A stretch of DNA of 64,000 bases from the NCBI GenBank assembly GCA_944470555.2, contig OX104132.1, positions 20,283,755 to 20,347,754 of the forward strand, in the 5' to 3' direction. Every line of letters starts with the position of its first letter. Within the stretch, counting starts at the first letter, position 1. Positions 58,871 to 64,000 of this stretch are shown one piece after another. The stretch is from Heterobilharzia americana (lineage: Eukaryota > Platyhelminthes > Trematoda > Strigeidida > Schistosomatidae). The position numbers were made by a program, and so were the translations under genes. Under the pieces are notes generated by a model that saw only the letters and a program-made list of their open reading frames with translations, searched no databases and had not been told where the DNA came from.

Positions 58871-60990
58871 GATGGTGTTGGTGTTGGTTGGATATCATCA
58901 TCACCTCTACCTCTGTCTTCTCTACGTTCAGTTGGAACAAGTCCCGTTTTCACTGCATTGCACTGTCCTGTCCTGCCCTGCCCTGCCCCGTCTCTTCTGT
59001 CAACTTGTTACATTTTGCCTATAGATCTTCGAGTTTGTGTGACATGACATTAGACACAAGTCATCATCGTCGGCGATATCGAAATCTTCTAGTATCTTTC
59101 CCTCGGTTTCAGTGTATGTCCATGTTCTCGCTCCTCACAGTTGTCTGCTAGATGATCCAGTCGACCACAATCGGGAATATCATGGGTGATGGTAGGTGGC
59201 AGCCTTTTTTTGCTCCTGTCTTCACTTCGAAGGCATCACTGAGCTGAGCTTCCCATTGTGAATTACTTAGCATGTAGCGTCTTCATATAGTTGTTGAATG
59301 ATGTTGATAAAGGTTTGTGGTATTCCATAGTAATGGAGCAGTTGGCAAATTACTTCTCAGTCGACGCTGTCGAAGGCGAGGTTACTAAAAGTCATTGTTT
59401 ATTCGTTTGTAAACGAGTAACACAACTGTTTCTAACATTCTAAAGTTCACATAACTGTTCGAATTACATCACATTTATGATAAGAAGCAGTTGAAAAGAT
59501 AATTATCTCTTATTCAACAATCGATTTCAATTAAAGCATCTCAATTGTGATAAAATGGAAGTAGGAGATTTTTTCTTTCAGTTTATCGTTTTTAAACTCT
59601 ACTTGAAGAAGTTATATGATATTGAAATAAAATTGTTTTTAGCCAATAAACTACTAAGTTCACCGCCAAATGAAATCCTTCCAGATCACATATTCTTTAT
59701 GGAATGTCACCAAGTGGTGATTTATACTCGGTACCAAGGTAACTGACTTCACGGATCAGATCAATAATTCCTCACAAACCTTCAAACATAGTTACTCAAC
59801 GATGGTAATCTTTGAATATCATGCTATATCGTGAATTATCTGAAATAGGATCATTCGACTGTGACTCAGTGGCTCAATGATAACATGCTCACTACGCAAA
59901 CTGAAGGTCATGGGTGTACGTTGCTGAGAGGTCGCAATAAAAGGACGGAACAGCTACTGACAATTAAGTCCTATTCGTTGGACAGGTGAATAAATCGATT
60001 AATCAAAGTAGGACCTTCAACAAAAATGCAACAGTTCGACTTATCACGGTTCACAGAAGGTAACCGGAATTGCAAATGAATTTCACTATTCCACTTGCCA
60101 TGCATAAGCTAAGAGCTGATGTATAGTAGTCTTTAGGCATCAACCGACACTAGGTAAATAAGAAAGGTTCACCGAAAATATTCCGACTGTTACATAAAGT
60201 ATTCAAATGACTCTACATTTTGCCGGTAGCCTCACCTAACAGGACTAGGTCACCTGCGTACTGCAAACCAACCCCTGAAAAGTCAGAAGTATTTAGGGTT
60301 CTATACATCAACGCGTCCATAGCAAAGGTAAACAGGAATGATCACTGAGTACATCATAGATGAACAACATTAGTTTTCATTATTTCATGTCTGTCTGTCT
60401 GTATATATGTATGTCTGGGAAAGAACCAACCAAGAACCTATCACTCAACAAATATGCAGTAGAAGGAAGTAGAGATGGATTGGGTATACACTGAGAAGGC
60501 CAACTGGGGATATCATGCAGCAGGCCCTCGAGTGGAACCCCCAGGGGAAGCGACGAATTGGGCGTCCGAGGCGAGGGTGACATGGAGGAGATCGTGCGAA
60601 GAGGAAATGGGAGCTTGTGGGCTGTCGTGGAGTCAGGTTGAAAAGATTGCAGAGAATAGAGTGTAATGGAGACGAGCTACTGATTCCCTATATTCCATTA
60701 GGAACCCAAGGGGCAAATAATAATATATGTATGTATATATCTCTGTCGATTATCGATCAAAGGCCTAAACTATTCAAACATCATAGATTGTTCTATTAGC
60801 CTGTTATAAAGTAATGCTTACTTGTTTCTTCAGTTATTGTTGACGGTATACCTTCAGGATGAGTTTTTTCCTCTGTATACAAAAATTGTTTTCCATAAAT
60901 TGGTTCATTTTCCAATGATAAATGCGTATTATTTTTGATAAAATAGGTGAATAAATCATCTAAATCCTTTTCTGTTTGTACACCTAACAC
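37533..60990 (-). CDS. DRC1: Dynein regulatory complex subunit 1, C-terminal five exons (partial)
   Basis: DRC1 is a coiled-coil subunit of the nexin-dynein regulatory complex that links outer doublets in motile cilia and flagella. The exons found are 60822-60990, 57230-57387, 50734-51101, 43147-43318 and 37533-37583. Phases agree across all four introns (918 nt, 305 codons plus stop). Conserved landmarks in family order are VLGVQTEKDLDDLFTYF; WSLISPINVIDAIHQF; DDSYDSEYWKKYE; WESVWDSLYVAMERYYNILK; a coiled coil with KQNAELRHLLEQYMNSK; and the tail VNYELQIPPSK. The intervening low-complexity acidic part is variable, as in other DRC1 proteins. Upstream exons were not recognised between 61000 and 64000. 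Introns are 3.4-7.4 kb and full of mobile elements; no exon is interrupted. Confidence 0.88.
37740..38240 (+). mobile_element. SINE B fragments
   Basis: A small hammerhead 3' piece lies at about 37750-37790. A longer copy at about 38035-38235 has the head segment AGAAGTAGGAAATTGTGGACC and a hammerhead region with intact CUGAGGAG and GAAA, but broken stem II and a GCC instead of a GUC cleavage site. Confidence 0.6.
38591..38633. repeat. (TA)n microsatellite
   Basis: Uninterrupted TA tract of about 43 bp. Confidence 0.95.
38640..39220 (+). repeat. Unclassified dispersed repeat, copy 1
   Basis: Shares several blocks in order with 48060-48930: TTTATGCACAAA-like near the start, GTTCCCTGA in the middle, and ACTCGAGGTTTGTAATTTATCA followed by GACAAATCCT-like and TTTAAACTTCA near the end. 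No coding motif. Possibly a Penelope or other retroelement non-coding end. Confidence 0.6.
39230..39780. other. Nothing recognised
   Basis: AT-rich DRC1 intron sequence with no conserved frame or shared repeat. Confidence 0.4.
39785..39920 (-). mobile_element. Sm-alpha-like 3' fragment
   Basis: The minus strand carries the GGCAATGCCAAGGCATC and GTCAATCATTTCAGTCC segments of the family 3' half. The hammerhead is absent. Confidence 0.55.
40190..40385 (-). mobile_element. SINE C copy
   Basis: The head on the minus strand is TGGCTCAACAGCCA with B box GATTCGAGTC. A decayed hammerhead follows (UUGAUGA core, GAAA kept) with the ACCTAGG stem III. Confidence 0.6.
40905..41060 (+). mobile_element. 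SINE C copy, decayed
   Basis: The A-box-like TAGCTCACTGATAACG is followed by a worn B box and GCCTCTCTGATAAGTTCCAAC, a remnant of the hammerhead region. Confidence 0.5.
41260..41516 (-). mobile_element. Penelope-like element terminal segment, inverted copy
   Basis: About 255 bp whose reverse complement aligns along its length with 42703-42965, with scattered differences. It gives a tail-to-tail inverted arrangement around the Penelope ORF. The segment keeps the uninterrupted sequence into which the SINE at 42479-42702 inserted on the other side. Confidence 0.8.
41523..41690 (-). mobile_element. Sm-alpha-like SINE, 5' truncated
   Basis: In minus orientation it has CGAGGCATCGGTGCAGG, GATCAATTCGGTCC and part of the hammerhead 3' side (GGCAAAATGCAC). 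It sits between the inverted terminal copy and the Penelope ORF remnant. Confidence 0.6.
41695..42478 (+). mobile_element. Penelope-like element, RT end and GIY-YIG endonuclease part
   Basis: The plus frame reads DGKIYRKPTWTGQYVNLH, a hallmark of schistosome Penelope-like RT. After a frameshift it continues with SAQSKCGLIRCLFN, RLKSGICKTRYAAKIIIEEK, then SSSIIKHILETDH and IGQSRVLKCIEALVIRKF of the C-terminal endonuclease region. Stops and frameshifts make it inactive. The RT core is missing (5' truncated). Confidence 0.85.
42479..42702. mobile_element. Sm-alpha-like SINE insertion with 11-bp target duplication and 5' inversion
   Basis: A 224-bp insert between two exact copies of TTGTACTCACA (42468-42478 and 42703-42713). 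The first half (42479 to about 42580) is the hammerhead part in minus orientation (core mutated to CUGUCAA). The second half is the 3' part in plus orientation (GGTAATATAGAGGCATC, GATCGATCAATTTG). The halves meet at mirrored ATCATTAC/GTAATGAT ends, as expected for a twin-primed 5' inversion. Confidence 0.85.
42703..42965 (+). mobile_element. Penelope-like element 3' terminal segment
   Basis: Continues the reading frame after the SINE (LNLPWWCID...) and then the non-coding end. It is the inverted partner of 41260-41516. Confidence 0.8.
43080..43133. repeat. TA microsatellite next to a DRC1 splice donor
   Basis: About 32 bp of pure TA followed by interrupted TA. It ends about 8 nt from the donor site of the DRC1 exon ending at 43147. 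Confidence 0.9.
43147..43318 (-). CDS. DRC1: DRC1 exon, C-terminal coiled coil
   Basis: 172 nt. The acceptor is CTTATATAG|AC and the donor AAG|GTGAGT. It encodes WESVWDSLYVAMERYYNILK and LRKQNAELRHLLEQYMNSK. A TA microsatellite starts about 15 nt beyond the donor. Confidence 0.92.
43440..43800. mobile_element. Sm-alpha-like SINE with 5' inversion and tRNA head
   Basis: The minus part (about 43612-43470) has box A TAGTGGTCTAAAAG, box B GGTTCGAATCT and a hammerhead. The plus part (about 43620-43790) has the 3' side of the hammerhead (GAAACACGTGTCCTGGATTCC-like) and the family 3' end with GAGGTCGAGCAATTCGG. This is a second clear 5'-inverted copy. Confidence 0.75.
43483..43526 (-). ncRNA. Hammerhead with one inactivating change
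   Basis: Core CUGACGA and stem II GUCCC/GGGAC are intact, but GAAA has become AAAA (G12 lost). Stem I is ATCCAG opposite CTAAAT, so it is also weakened. Confidence 0.6.
43985..44310 (-). mobile_element. SINE B copy, full layout, decayed
   Basis: In minus order it has a 5' leader, a tRNA-like head (about 44160-44100), a hammerhead remnant (about 44085-44040, core CGGAGAG) and a 3' end near 43990. No catalytic potential is left. Confidence 0.55.
45306..45332. repeat. (CT)n microsatellite
   Basis: Pure TC tract of about 27 bp. Confidence 0.95.
45794..45839 (-). ncRNA. Hammerhead with G5 mutated (SINE B)
   Basis: Identical in layout to 8325-8370, with stem I GCACTG/CAGTGC, stem II GUCC/GGAC, GAAA and a GUC cleavage site. 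The core reads CUCAGGA: the essential G5 is C. Expected to be inactive. Confidence 0.7.
46307..46352 (+). ncRNA. Hammerhead with broken stem II (SINE B)
   Basis: Core CUGAGGA and stem I are intact, but stem II has lost pairing (GUCC opposite AAAC) and GAAA reads GAAC. Expected to be inactive. Confidence 0.65.
46800..47330 (+). mobile_element. Penelope-like element C-terminal endonuclease region
   Basis: One open frame reads SSVFSHLVDSGHLVDKENAF, IIHRIPSHLSKGIQTRLLHI, AEAVGIRANNPSLCIQKKFV. These are the C-terminal landmarks of the GIY-YIG domain region of Penelope-like elements. The catalytic GIY-YIG core upstream is not recognisable, so the copy is truncated. The non-coding end runs on toward 47600. 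Confidence 0.85.
47491..47566. repeat. (TTA)n microsatellite
   Basis: About 75 bp of ATT/TTA with one interruption. It lies in the Penelope 3' region. Confidence 0.95.
48060..48930 (+). repeat. Unclassified dispersed repeat, copy 2, interrupted by SINE D
   Basis: Collinear with 38640-39220 in its outer parts, but with about 380 bp inserted at about 48345-48725. The insert carries tRNA-like boxes on both strands: minus GGATTCGAAGC-like near 48400, and plus TAGTTCGAATCC near 48630. Confidence 0.55.
48345..48725. mobile_element. SINE D, apparently inverted pair
   Basis: The plus part (about 48580-48725) has GTAGCTTATTTCGTAGGGC with box B AGTTCGAATCC, then ATCTCAGATAGTCAGAATGA. The minus part (about 48480-48360) has the same box-B context. 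A second copy lies at 53860-54010. No hammerhead core was seen. Confidence 0.5.
49385..49560 (-). mobile_element. SINE B copy with core-intact hammerhead
   Basis: Minus strand: head (about 49560-49500, box B GGTTCGATCCC), hammerhead (49477-49433), then 3' end at about 49390. It is the best-preserved copy with head and ribozyme together. Confidence 0.7.
49433..49477 (-). ncRNA. Hammerhead, core intact, weak stem II
   Basis: Stem I CACTG/CAGTG, core CUGAGGA, GAAA, ACAGCUGU stem III and a GUC cleavage site are all present. Stem II depends on G-C plus two G-U pairs. Reduced activity is possible. Confidence 0.6.
49688..49710. repeat. (GT)n tract
   Basis: Short GT microsatellite. A C13 homopolymer follows at 49804-49816. 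Confidence 0.85.
50270..50670 (-). mobile_element. LINE-2 3' end fragment
   Basis: The minus strand reads KSVDEIMNFHRQRWFGHLLC, LPRRVMLDGVGLGW and then the 3' UTR. It closely parallels the plus copy at 19080-19470. It stops about 60 bp short of the DRC1 exon at 50734. Confidence 0.75.
50734..51101 (-). CDS. DRC1: DRC1 exon with WSLISPINV and DSEYW blocks
   Basis: 368 nt. The acceptor is TTTTCTTAG|TCA and the donor GA|GTAAGA. It contains KWSLISPINVIDAIHQF and ends DDSYDSEYWKKYE, both conserved in animal DRC1. Confidence 0.87.
51360..52465 (+). mobile_element. LINE-1 derivative, copy i (plus)
   Basis: Same family as 16100-17800 but already frameshifted, with a GGCAG/GGACA simple repeat (51565-51600). 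It contains [35 protein letters not shown], and an 82-codon frame at 51820-52068 identical in translation to 58489-58737 and 61954-62202. It ends with an AAT-rich tail at about 52440-52465. It lies in the DRC1 intron between the second and third visible exons. Confidence 0.85.
53040..53160 (-). mobile_element. SINE C hammerhead-region fragment
   Basis: The minus strand has GCCTTACTGACAAATGGC and CACGAAACCTAAAGAGGTC. The core is mutated (CUGACAA). Confidence 0.5.
53280..53420 (+). mobile_element. SINE C copy with tRNA-like head
   Basis: The A box TAGCTCAGTGGTAATG and B box GGTTCGAATCT are well kept. A hammerhead remnant follows (UUGAUGAG core, AAAC instead of GAAAC, stem III ACCTAGT). There is no paired acceptor stem, so it is not a tRNA gene. 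Confidence 0.65.
53860..54010. mobile_element. SINE D copy
   Basis: Shares ATCTCAGATAGTCA and the box-B-like GGATTCGAACC context with 48345-48725. Confidence 0.45.
54020..55880. other. Nothing recognised
   Basis: AT-rich DRC1 intron sequence. Short frames only, with no conserved motif or repeat shared with the rest of the window that I could see. Confidence 0.4.
55890..56570. mobile_element. Two decayed Sm-alpha-like pieces
   Basis: About 55920-56015 plus resembles the head and hammerhead zone (GACGAAGTGAGCATC), with the core lost. About 56570-56475 minus carries the 3' segment with GATCAGTTTAACCC. Confidence 0.4.
56760..56990 (+). mobile_element. LINE-1 3' end
   Basis: Short 5'-truncated copy. 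It includes the conserved C-terminal GRRR-like/RR.CEEEM zone, then GTATTTTCCACTAGGAACCC and an AAT/TAA tail at 56955-57000. Confidence 0.8.
57115..57205. repeat. CATA-rich simple repeat
   Basis: Imperfect ACATACATA/CATGCATA tract just beyond the donor of the DRC1 exon at 57230. Confidence 0.8.
57230..57387 (-). CDS. DRC1: DRC1 exon, variable acidic region
   Basis: 158 nt. The acceptor is TTTCAACAG|AT and the donor GGA|GTAAGT. It encodes QIHEVNEIDSLIQDELF and KTEQVIGQQDEEST. Included because its phases (1 in, 0 out) join the neighbouring conserved exons exactly. Sequence conservation here is low. Confidence 0.75.
57700..58050 (-). mobile_element. LINE-2 3' end fragment
   Basis: The minus strand shows the ADKI... 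to ...NLR(R)LR.LGHVL..P tail region in broken frames. It corresponds to 20865-21326. Confidence 0.55.
58095..59380 (-). mobile_element. LINE-1 derivative, copy ii (minus)
   Basis: Near-identical to 51360-52465 in opposite orientation, including the same frameshifts and the same GGCAG/GGACA simple repeat (here as complement, 58960-58990). It extends slightly further 5' (to about 59380). It lies in the DRC1 intron between the first and second visible exons. Confidence 0.88.
59870..59990 (+). mobile_element. SINE B fragment, decayed
   Basis: The head-like GTGGCTCAATGATAAC zone is followed by GTTGCTGAGAGGTCGCAA and GGACGGAACAGCT. The hammerhead core is mutated. Confidence 0.5.
60225..60370 (-). 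mobile_element. LINE-2 RT fragment
   Basis: The minus frame reads PVYLCYGRV-like remnants and SDFSGVGLQYAGDLVLLGEA, where YAGD replaces the catalytic YADD. Isolated and inactive. Confidence 0.65.
60420..60740 (+). mobile_element. LINE-1 3' end
   Basis: Reads the C-terminal segment [20 protein letters not shown] and LSWSQVEKIAENRV, then GGAACCCAAGGGGCAAATAATAAT-type tail. Less decayed than the others in this stretch. Confidence 0.82.
60822..60990 (-). CDS. DRC1: DRC1 exon (first one visible)
   Basis: 169 nt. The acceptor is TTTCAAG|GTG and the donor ACAA|GTAAGC. It encodes VLGVQTEKDLDDLFTYFIKN, then a charged stretch. The entering phase is 0 and the leaving phase 1. Confidence 0.85.
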
Positions 60991-61269
60991 CTTGAAATGA
61001 AAAAAAAGGAGAAAGAATCGAGATTGTAAAGAAACAAGCGTTTTAAACCGAATTTCCATCACAGATTGACAACTATTGGATAATCATTGAGAACTAAGTA
61101 ACCTTAGAGAGTTTTTGTTTTTCACACTGTACAACTTCTTATCAGTACGCATCCATGACCTGATGGATCATTGAGCCTATCATTAACAGATCTCATAGAG
61201 AATGCGTTACCATTTTCCAGTTGAGTTGGAATCCAACGGTTCACTAATTCCTACTTCTATTTCCTTGGT

Positions 61270-61575
61270 ACCATATTCTCAGACATATTTCTAGGCCACT
61301 TAAAGAATAGAAAACTAAGTTATGCTATCAAAGAGAGAAAATTGTATTTCAAATATGTTGATGATACTTTAATCATATGTGAGAGAAAAATTCATACAGT
61401 GAACGTACTCAGATCTTTCAATTCAGTTCATTCAGACATGAAATTCACATGTGAACATGAAATGTTAGATGAAATAAATTTCTTGGATTTCTTGAGTATA
61501 AAAAAAAAATAAAGATGGTTCTGTATTACACAGAATTTATCACAAACCTACTTGGACTGGTCAATTATATCATTA
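61270..61575 (+). mobile_element. Penelope-like RT fragment
   Basis: The plus frame reads LYFKYVDDTLIICERK, with the YVDD catalytic box, then SVHSDMKFTCEHE and INFLDFL, and YLDWSII where the family has PTWTGQY. It is cut off at about 61575 by the LINE-1 copy; no continuation was seen on its other side. Confidence 0.82.
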
Positions 61576-62450
61576 TTATTTGTCCCTTGGGTTCCTAATG
61601 GAACCATAGGGCAACAGTAGCACATCTACAGTGCACTCTTTTCTCTGCAATCTTTCCAACCTAGCTCTACAACAACCCACAACCTCTCATTTCTTCCTCA
61701 CACAATATCCTTCATATCACCTTCACCTCCGACACCCAACTCAGTCTCTTCCCATCAGGGTTCCACTCCACGGACTGGTCTGGCCTGGTGCATCATGTCT
61801 CCAACACGTCTTCTCAATGCATGCCCAATCCATCTCCACTTCCCTACACTGCATATTTATTGGGTGATAGGCTCTTGCTTAGTTGGTTCGTTGTCAGCCA
61901 ACCAGAGTTCCTTGTTGCTTATTCTTATTATTCTGGACATCTGATCCTCAGTATCAAGTGTAGGCAGCTGTTGATGAATCTTTGTAGTTTGTTGGAGATG
62001 CTTTTCGTGACACACCAGGTCTCTCAACCATCACATAGAACCACTGACTCACTTCACTGAATTGGTGTTGAAAATCCAGATCTTGTTCAAGCTTTATGCT
62101 GAGTGCAGTGCAGTGCAGTGCAGAAGATCTCCACACTAGTTTCCGATTGATGAACGCCTGTCTTGCTGTCTTTCCGATCCTGGTTGGCTTAGACGTCCTC
62201 ATGTGTTCCTGTGTCGTCGTCTGTAGTTGAAAGGATGCTGCCTACCTAGATAGGTGAAACAGGCTACTTCCTTTAAGTTTCTCCCGTTCATGGTGATTGG
62301 ATCTTCTAGGTTCTTTTTCCCGGTCCAGTGTATGCCCATGTTCTCGCTCCTCACTGTTGGTTGCATGATCCAGTCGACCACAATCAGGAATATCATGGGT
62401 GATGGTAGGTGGCAGCGTTGTTTTACTTCTGTCTCCACTTCTGGTTATCT
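61575..62450 (-). mobile_element. LINE-1 derivative, copy iii, internally deleted
   Basis: Matches copies i and ii (same 82-codon frame at 61954-62202) but lacks about 250 bp. The MNGRNLKEV region joins directly to the KNLEDP/VVDWIMQ region at about 62302. It carries the same inherited frameshifts. Confidence 0.85.
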
Positions 62451-62459
62451 AGTTCACTA

Positions 62460-62560
62460 GTTACTAGCCAGTCCTAAGCCCGGGTAAAGAGGGAAGGTTG
62501 GGTGTAGAGCTAGCAAATCTACCCCGTAAAACCAATTCAACCGCTGAAGTAACCCCAGAG
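62460..62560 (+). mobile_element. Possible LINE 5' leader fragment
   Basis: A GGGTGTAGAGCTAGCAAATC/CCCCGTAAAACC segment resembles the leader found before many LINE ORFs of this type (GGTATGGGGCTAGCA...CCCGTAAAA). Only the short match supports it. Confidence 0.3.
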
Positions 62561-62569
62561 CACAAAGAA

Positions 62570-63635
62570 AATATAAAATCTTAGTCATAGTTATAATAAA
62601 ATGTGAAAAGTCATCAACAAAGTTCAATAAAGTCACAATATGATTACAGTTAGAAGGTCAACTCAACCTCCTCGGAAACGCCTTATAAGATTATAGTAAA
62701 TAAACACAGAAATGAATAAAGTGTCTTAGGGAGATTATGACCAAGGCTATGTTAGAGATTGTTTATACCTCTAGGTTGCGAAAGCCTCTGCTGTGCTGGG
62801 GCGGCAAATACACACACCCTTTTGAAATGACTAGTGATAACTAAATATTGAAGAACCAAGCTTTTAACGACTTTACATTCTCTTTTAGACAACTATGGAG
62901 GATAGTGCTTGGTGATGAGTTTAGATAAAATGTATAACTTTTGAAAATGATTCATGGTTAAGAAAGTTTTTTTTATCGCTGAACTGTATTTTATTGAATT
63001 TTCATTATCTAATGGAACTATTTCTTGTAACTTTATGTCTTTCGTGTACATTCATCAAGCAGAAATATATGAATAGTAAACTTTGTGCATAGTCTAAGCT
63101 TTATAAGAGTTTTAAACCGTTTTCAAATATTCTGCCAAGTTTTACTGATGTTTATACTCTTACATCAGTCAGTTGTATCACTAATCATTCAGATTTCTAT
63201 GGTATTCATCACAGTGTTATGGATGACTTCAGGGTGACTACTATACATCTGATAATCAAAGTTTAAACTGGGTTATACATCATAGGATCGAAAGCATATC
63301 AATTAATTCCAAGTCAATACTTCTTCTAAGCATTTTTAAACTATAGAAATATGTCTGTGTGGTTAATACCAACTCTGTCAACAACATATATAGAAAAAGA
63401 CTGATTGAGTGAAGAAATGTATTCCTTATCAATTAGGTCTTCATAATGGGCTCTACATTAATATGCATAGTCGTCTTACAATTTAACCAAATTACCAATC
63501 ATGTGGTGATATTTCGGAAATAATGATGTCAATAATCAATACGGGTTACTAAAATAGGAAACATGAATATTGATAGAAACAAGGGGAAGGGGAAGAGGTG
63601 TACAAAGTAATCCTAGAAGTTACATCATGTTGACG
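62570..63635. other. Nothing recognised
   Basis: AT-rich sequence upstream of the first visible DRC1 exon. I looked for the preceding DRC1 exon on the minus strand and did not find it. Confidence 0.4.
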
Positions 63636-63639
63636 GTCA

Positions 63640-64000
63640 CGGTAATGAAAGTGGTCGAACAAACTTCTTTTGAATACAAAGGTTAGGTTTGTTTGTAAAG
63701 GTGGATTGCAATCGCCTCTGCTACGTGAAGTAACCGAGTATGTAATCCATGAGGTAAATTAATTGGAATCTGATGAATAATTTTGAAGGCTTTTCCAGTA
63801 ACCACTTGATGTCCTGTGTCAACTAAGTGTGTAAGCATGGAGCTCTTTACATACTCCTACTCTGTCCCTTGTTCAACCATGATGGGTGGTACTCAGAAAT
63901 TCGACGATGGAACTGCCTCATTGTACGCCCAATGTAACTCGCTCCACAGGAGCAGTTGAGTTGATAAATGCACGTAGAAGTGGCAGAATCAGGCAGTTTG
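63640..64000 (-). mobile_element. Penelope-like GIY-YIG endonuclease fragment, cut by window edge
   Basis: The minus strand reads CIYQLNCSCGASYIGRTMRQ (the Y..G.YIG.T active-site region), then HRRISEYHPSWLNKGQ. After frameshifts it reads LCIQKKFVRPLSLP, the C-terminal end. The RT part would lie right of the window. Confidence 0.85.

Noticed and set aside
1..64000. CRISPR array, bacterial operon or phage region
   Set aside because: No regularly spaced direct repeats, ribosome-binding sites or clustered long ORFs; intron-bearing genes show a eukaryotic genome.

Overview
This is a eukaryotic window that looks like a blood-fluke (Schistosoma or a close relative) chromosome. Three things point there: very short 5' introns followed by huge 3' introns; many degenerate non-LTR and Penelope-like retroelement copies; and tRNA-derived short repeats carrying hammerhead ribozymes, including the schistosome Sm-alpha type. 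No prokaryotic gene organisation is present. Most long open frames are decayed transposon pieces or chance frames.

Two host genes can be assembled by eye, both on the minus strand. (1) A complete 10-exon signal peptide peptidase gene (SPP/HM13 family, intramembrane aspartyl protease) runs from its start codon at 27410 to its stop at 5464. All splice phases agree and give 379 residues with the YD, GLGD and PAL motifs and a C-terminal KKxx ER-retrieval signal. The first five introns are only 32-51 nt; the last four are 1.6-9.0 kb and full of mobile elements. (2) The last five exons (60990 to 37533, 305 codons plus stop) encode the C-terminal part of dynein regulatory complex subunit 1 (DRC1, a ciliary/flagellar nexin-link protein). 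Its 5' exons were not found and probably lie beyond the right edge. The genes are tandem, with DRC1 upstream of SPP and about 10 kb between them.

Layout: 1-5.4 kb, two LINE-2 pieces and a large inverted repeat 3' of SPP; 5.4-27.4 kb, SPP with introns holding LINE-1, LINE-2, Gypsy and SINE copies; 27.5-37.5 kb, intergenic, with an unassigned, visibly more GC-rich stretch (about 27.9-31.4 kb), a decayed Gypsy polyprotein and a TAC microsatellite; 37.5-61 kb, DRC1 exons with large introns containing a Penelope-like element with inverted terminal copies, nested SINEs, hairpin SINE dimers and near-identical LINE-1 copies in opposite orientation; 61-64 kb, Penelope and LINE-1 fragments.

The most notable non-coding layer is the hammerhead system. 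At least three different tRNA-headed short repeat families (called here Sm-alpha-like, B and C) carry hammerhead motifs in the same relative place. Two copies (8325-8370 and 10998-11042) have every core residue and stem needed for cleavage; others are traceable to single inactivating changes. Family names LINE-1, LINE-2 and SINE A-D are labels used only in this annotation. Repeat boundaries are approximate unless a target-site duplication is given.
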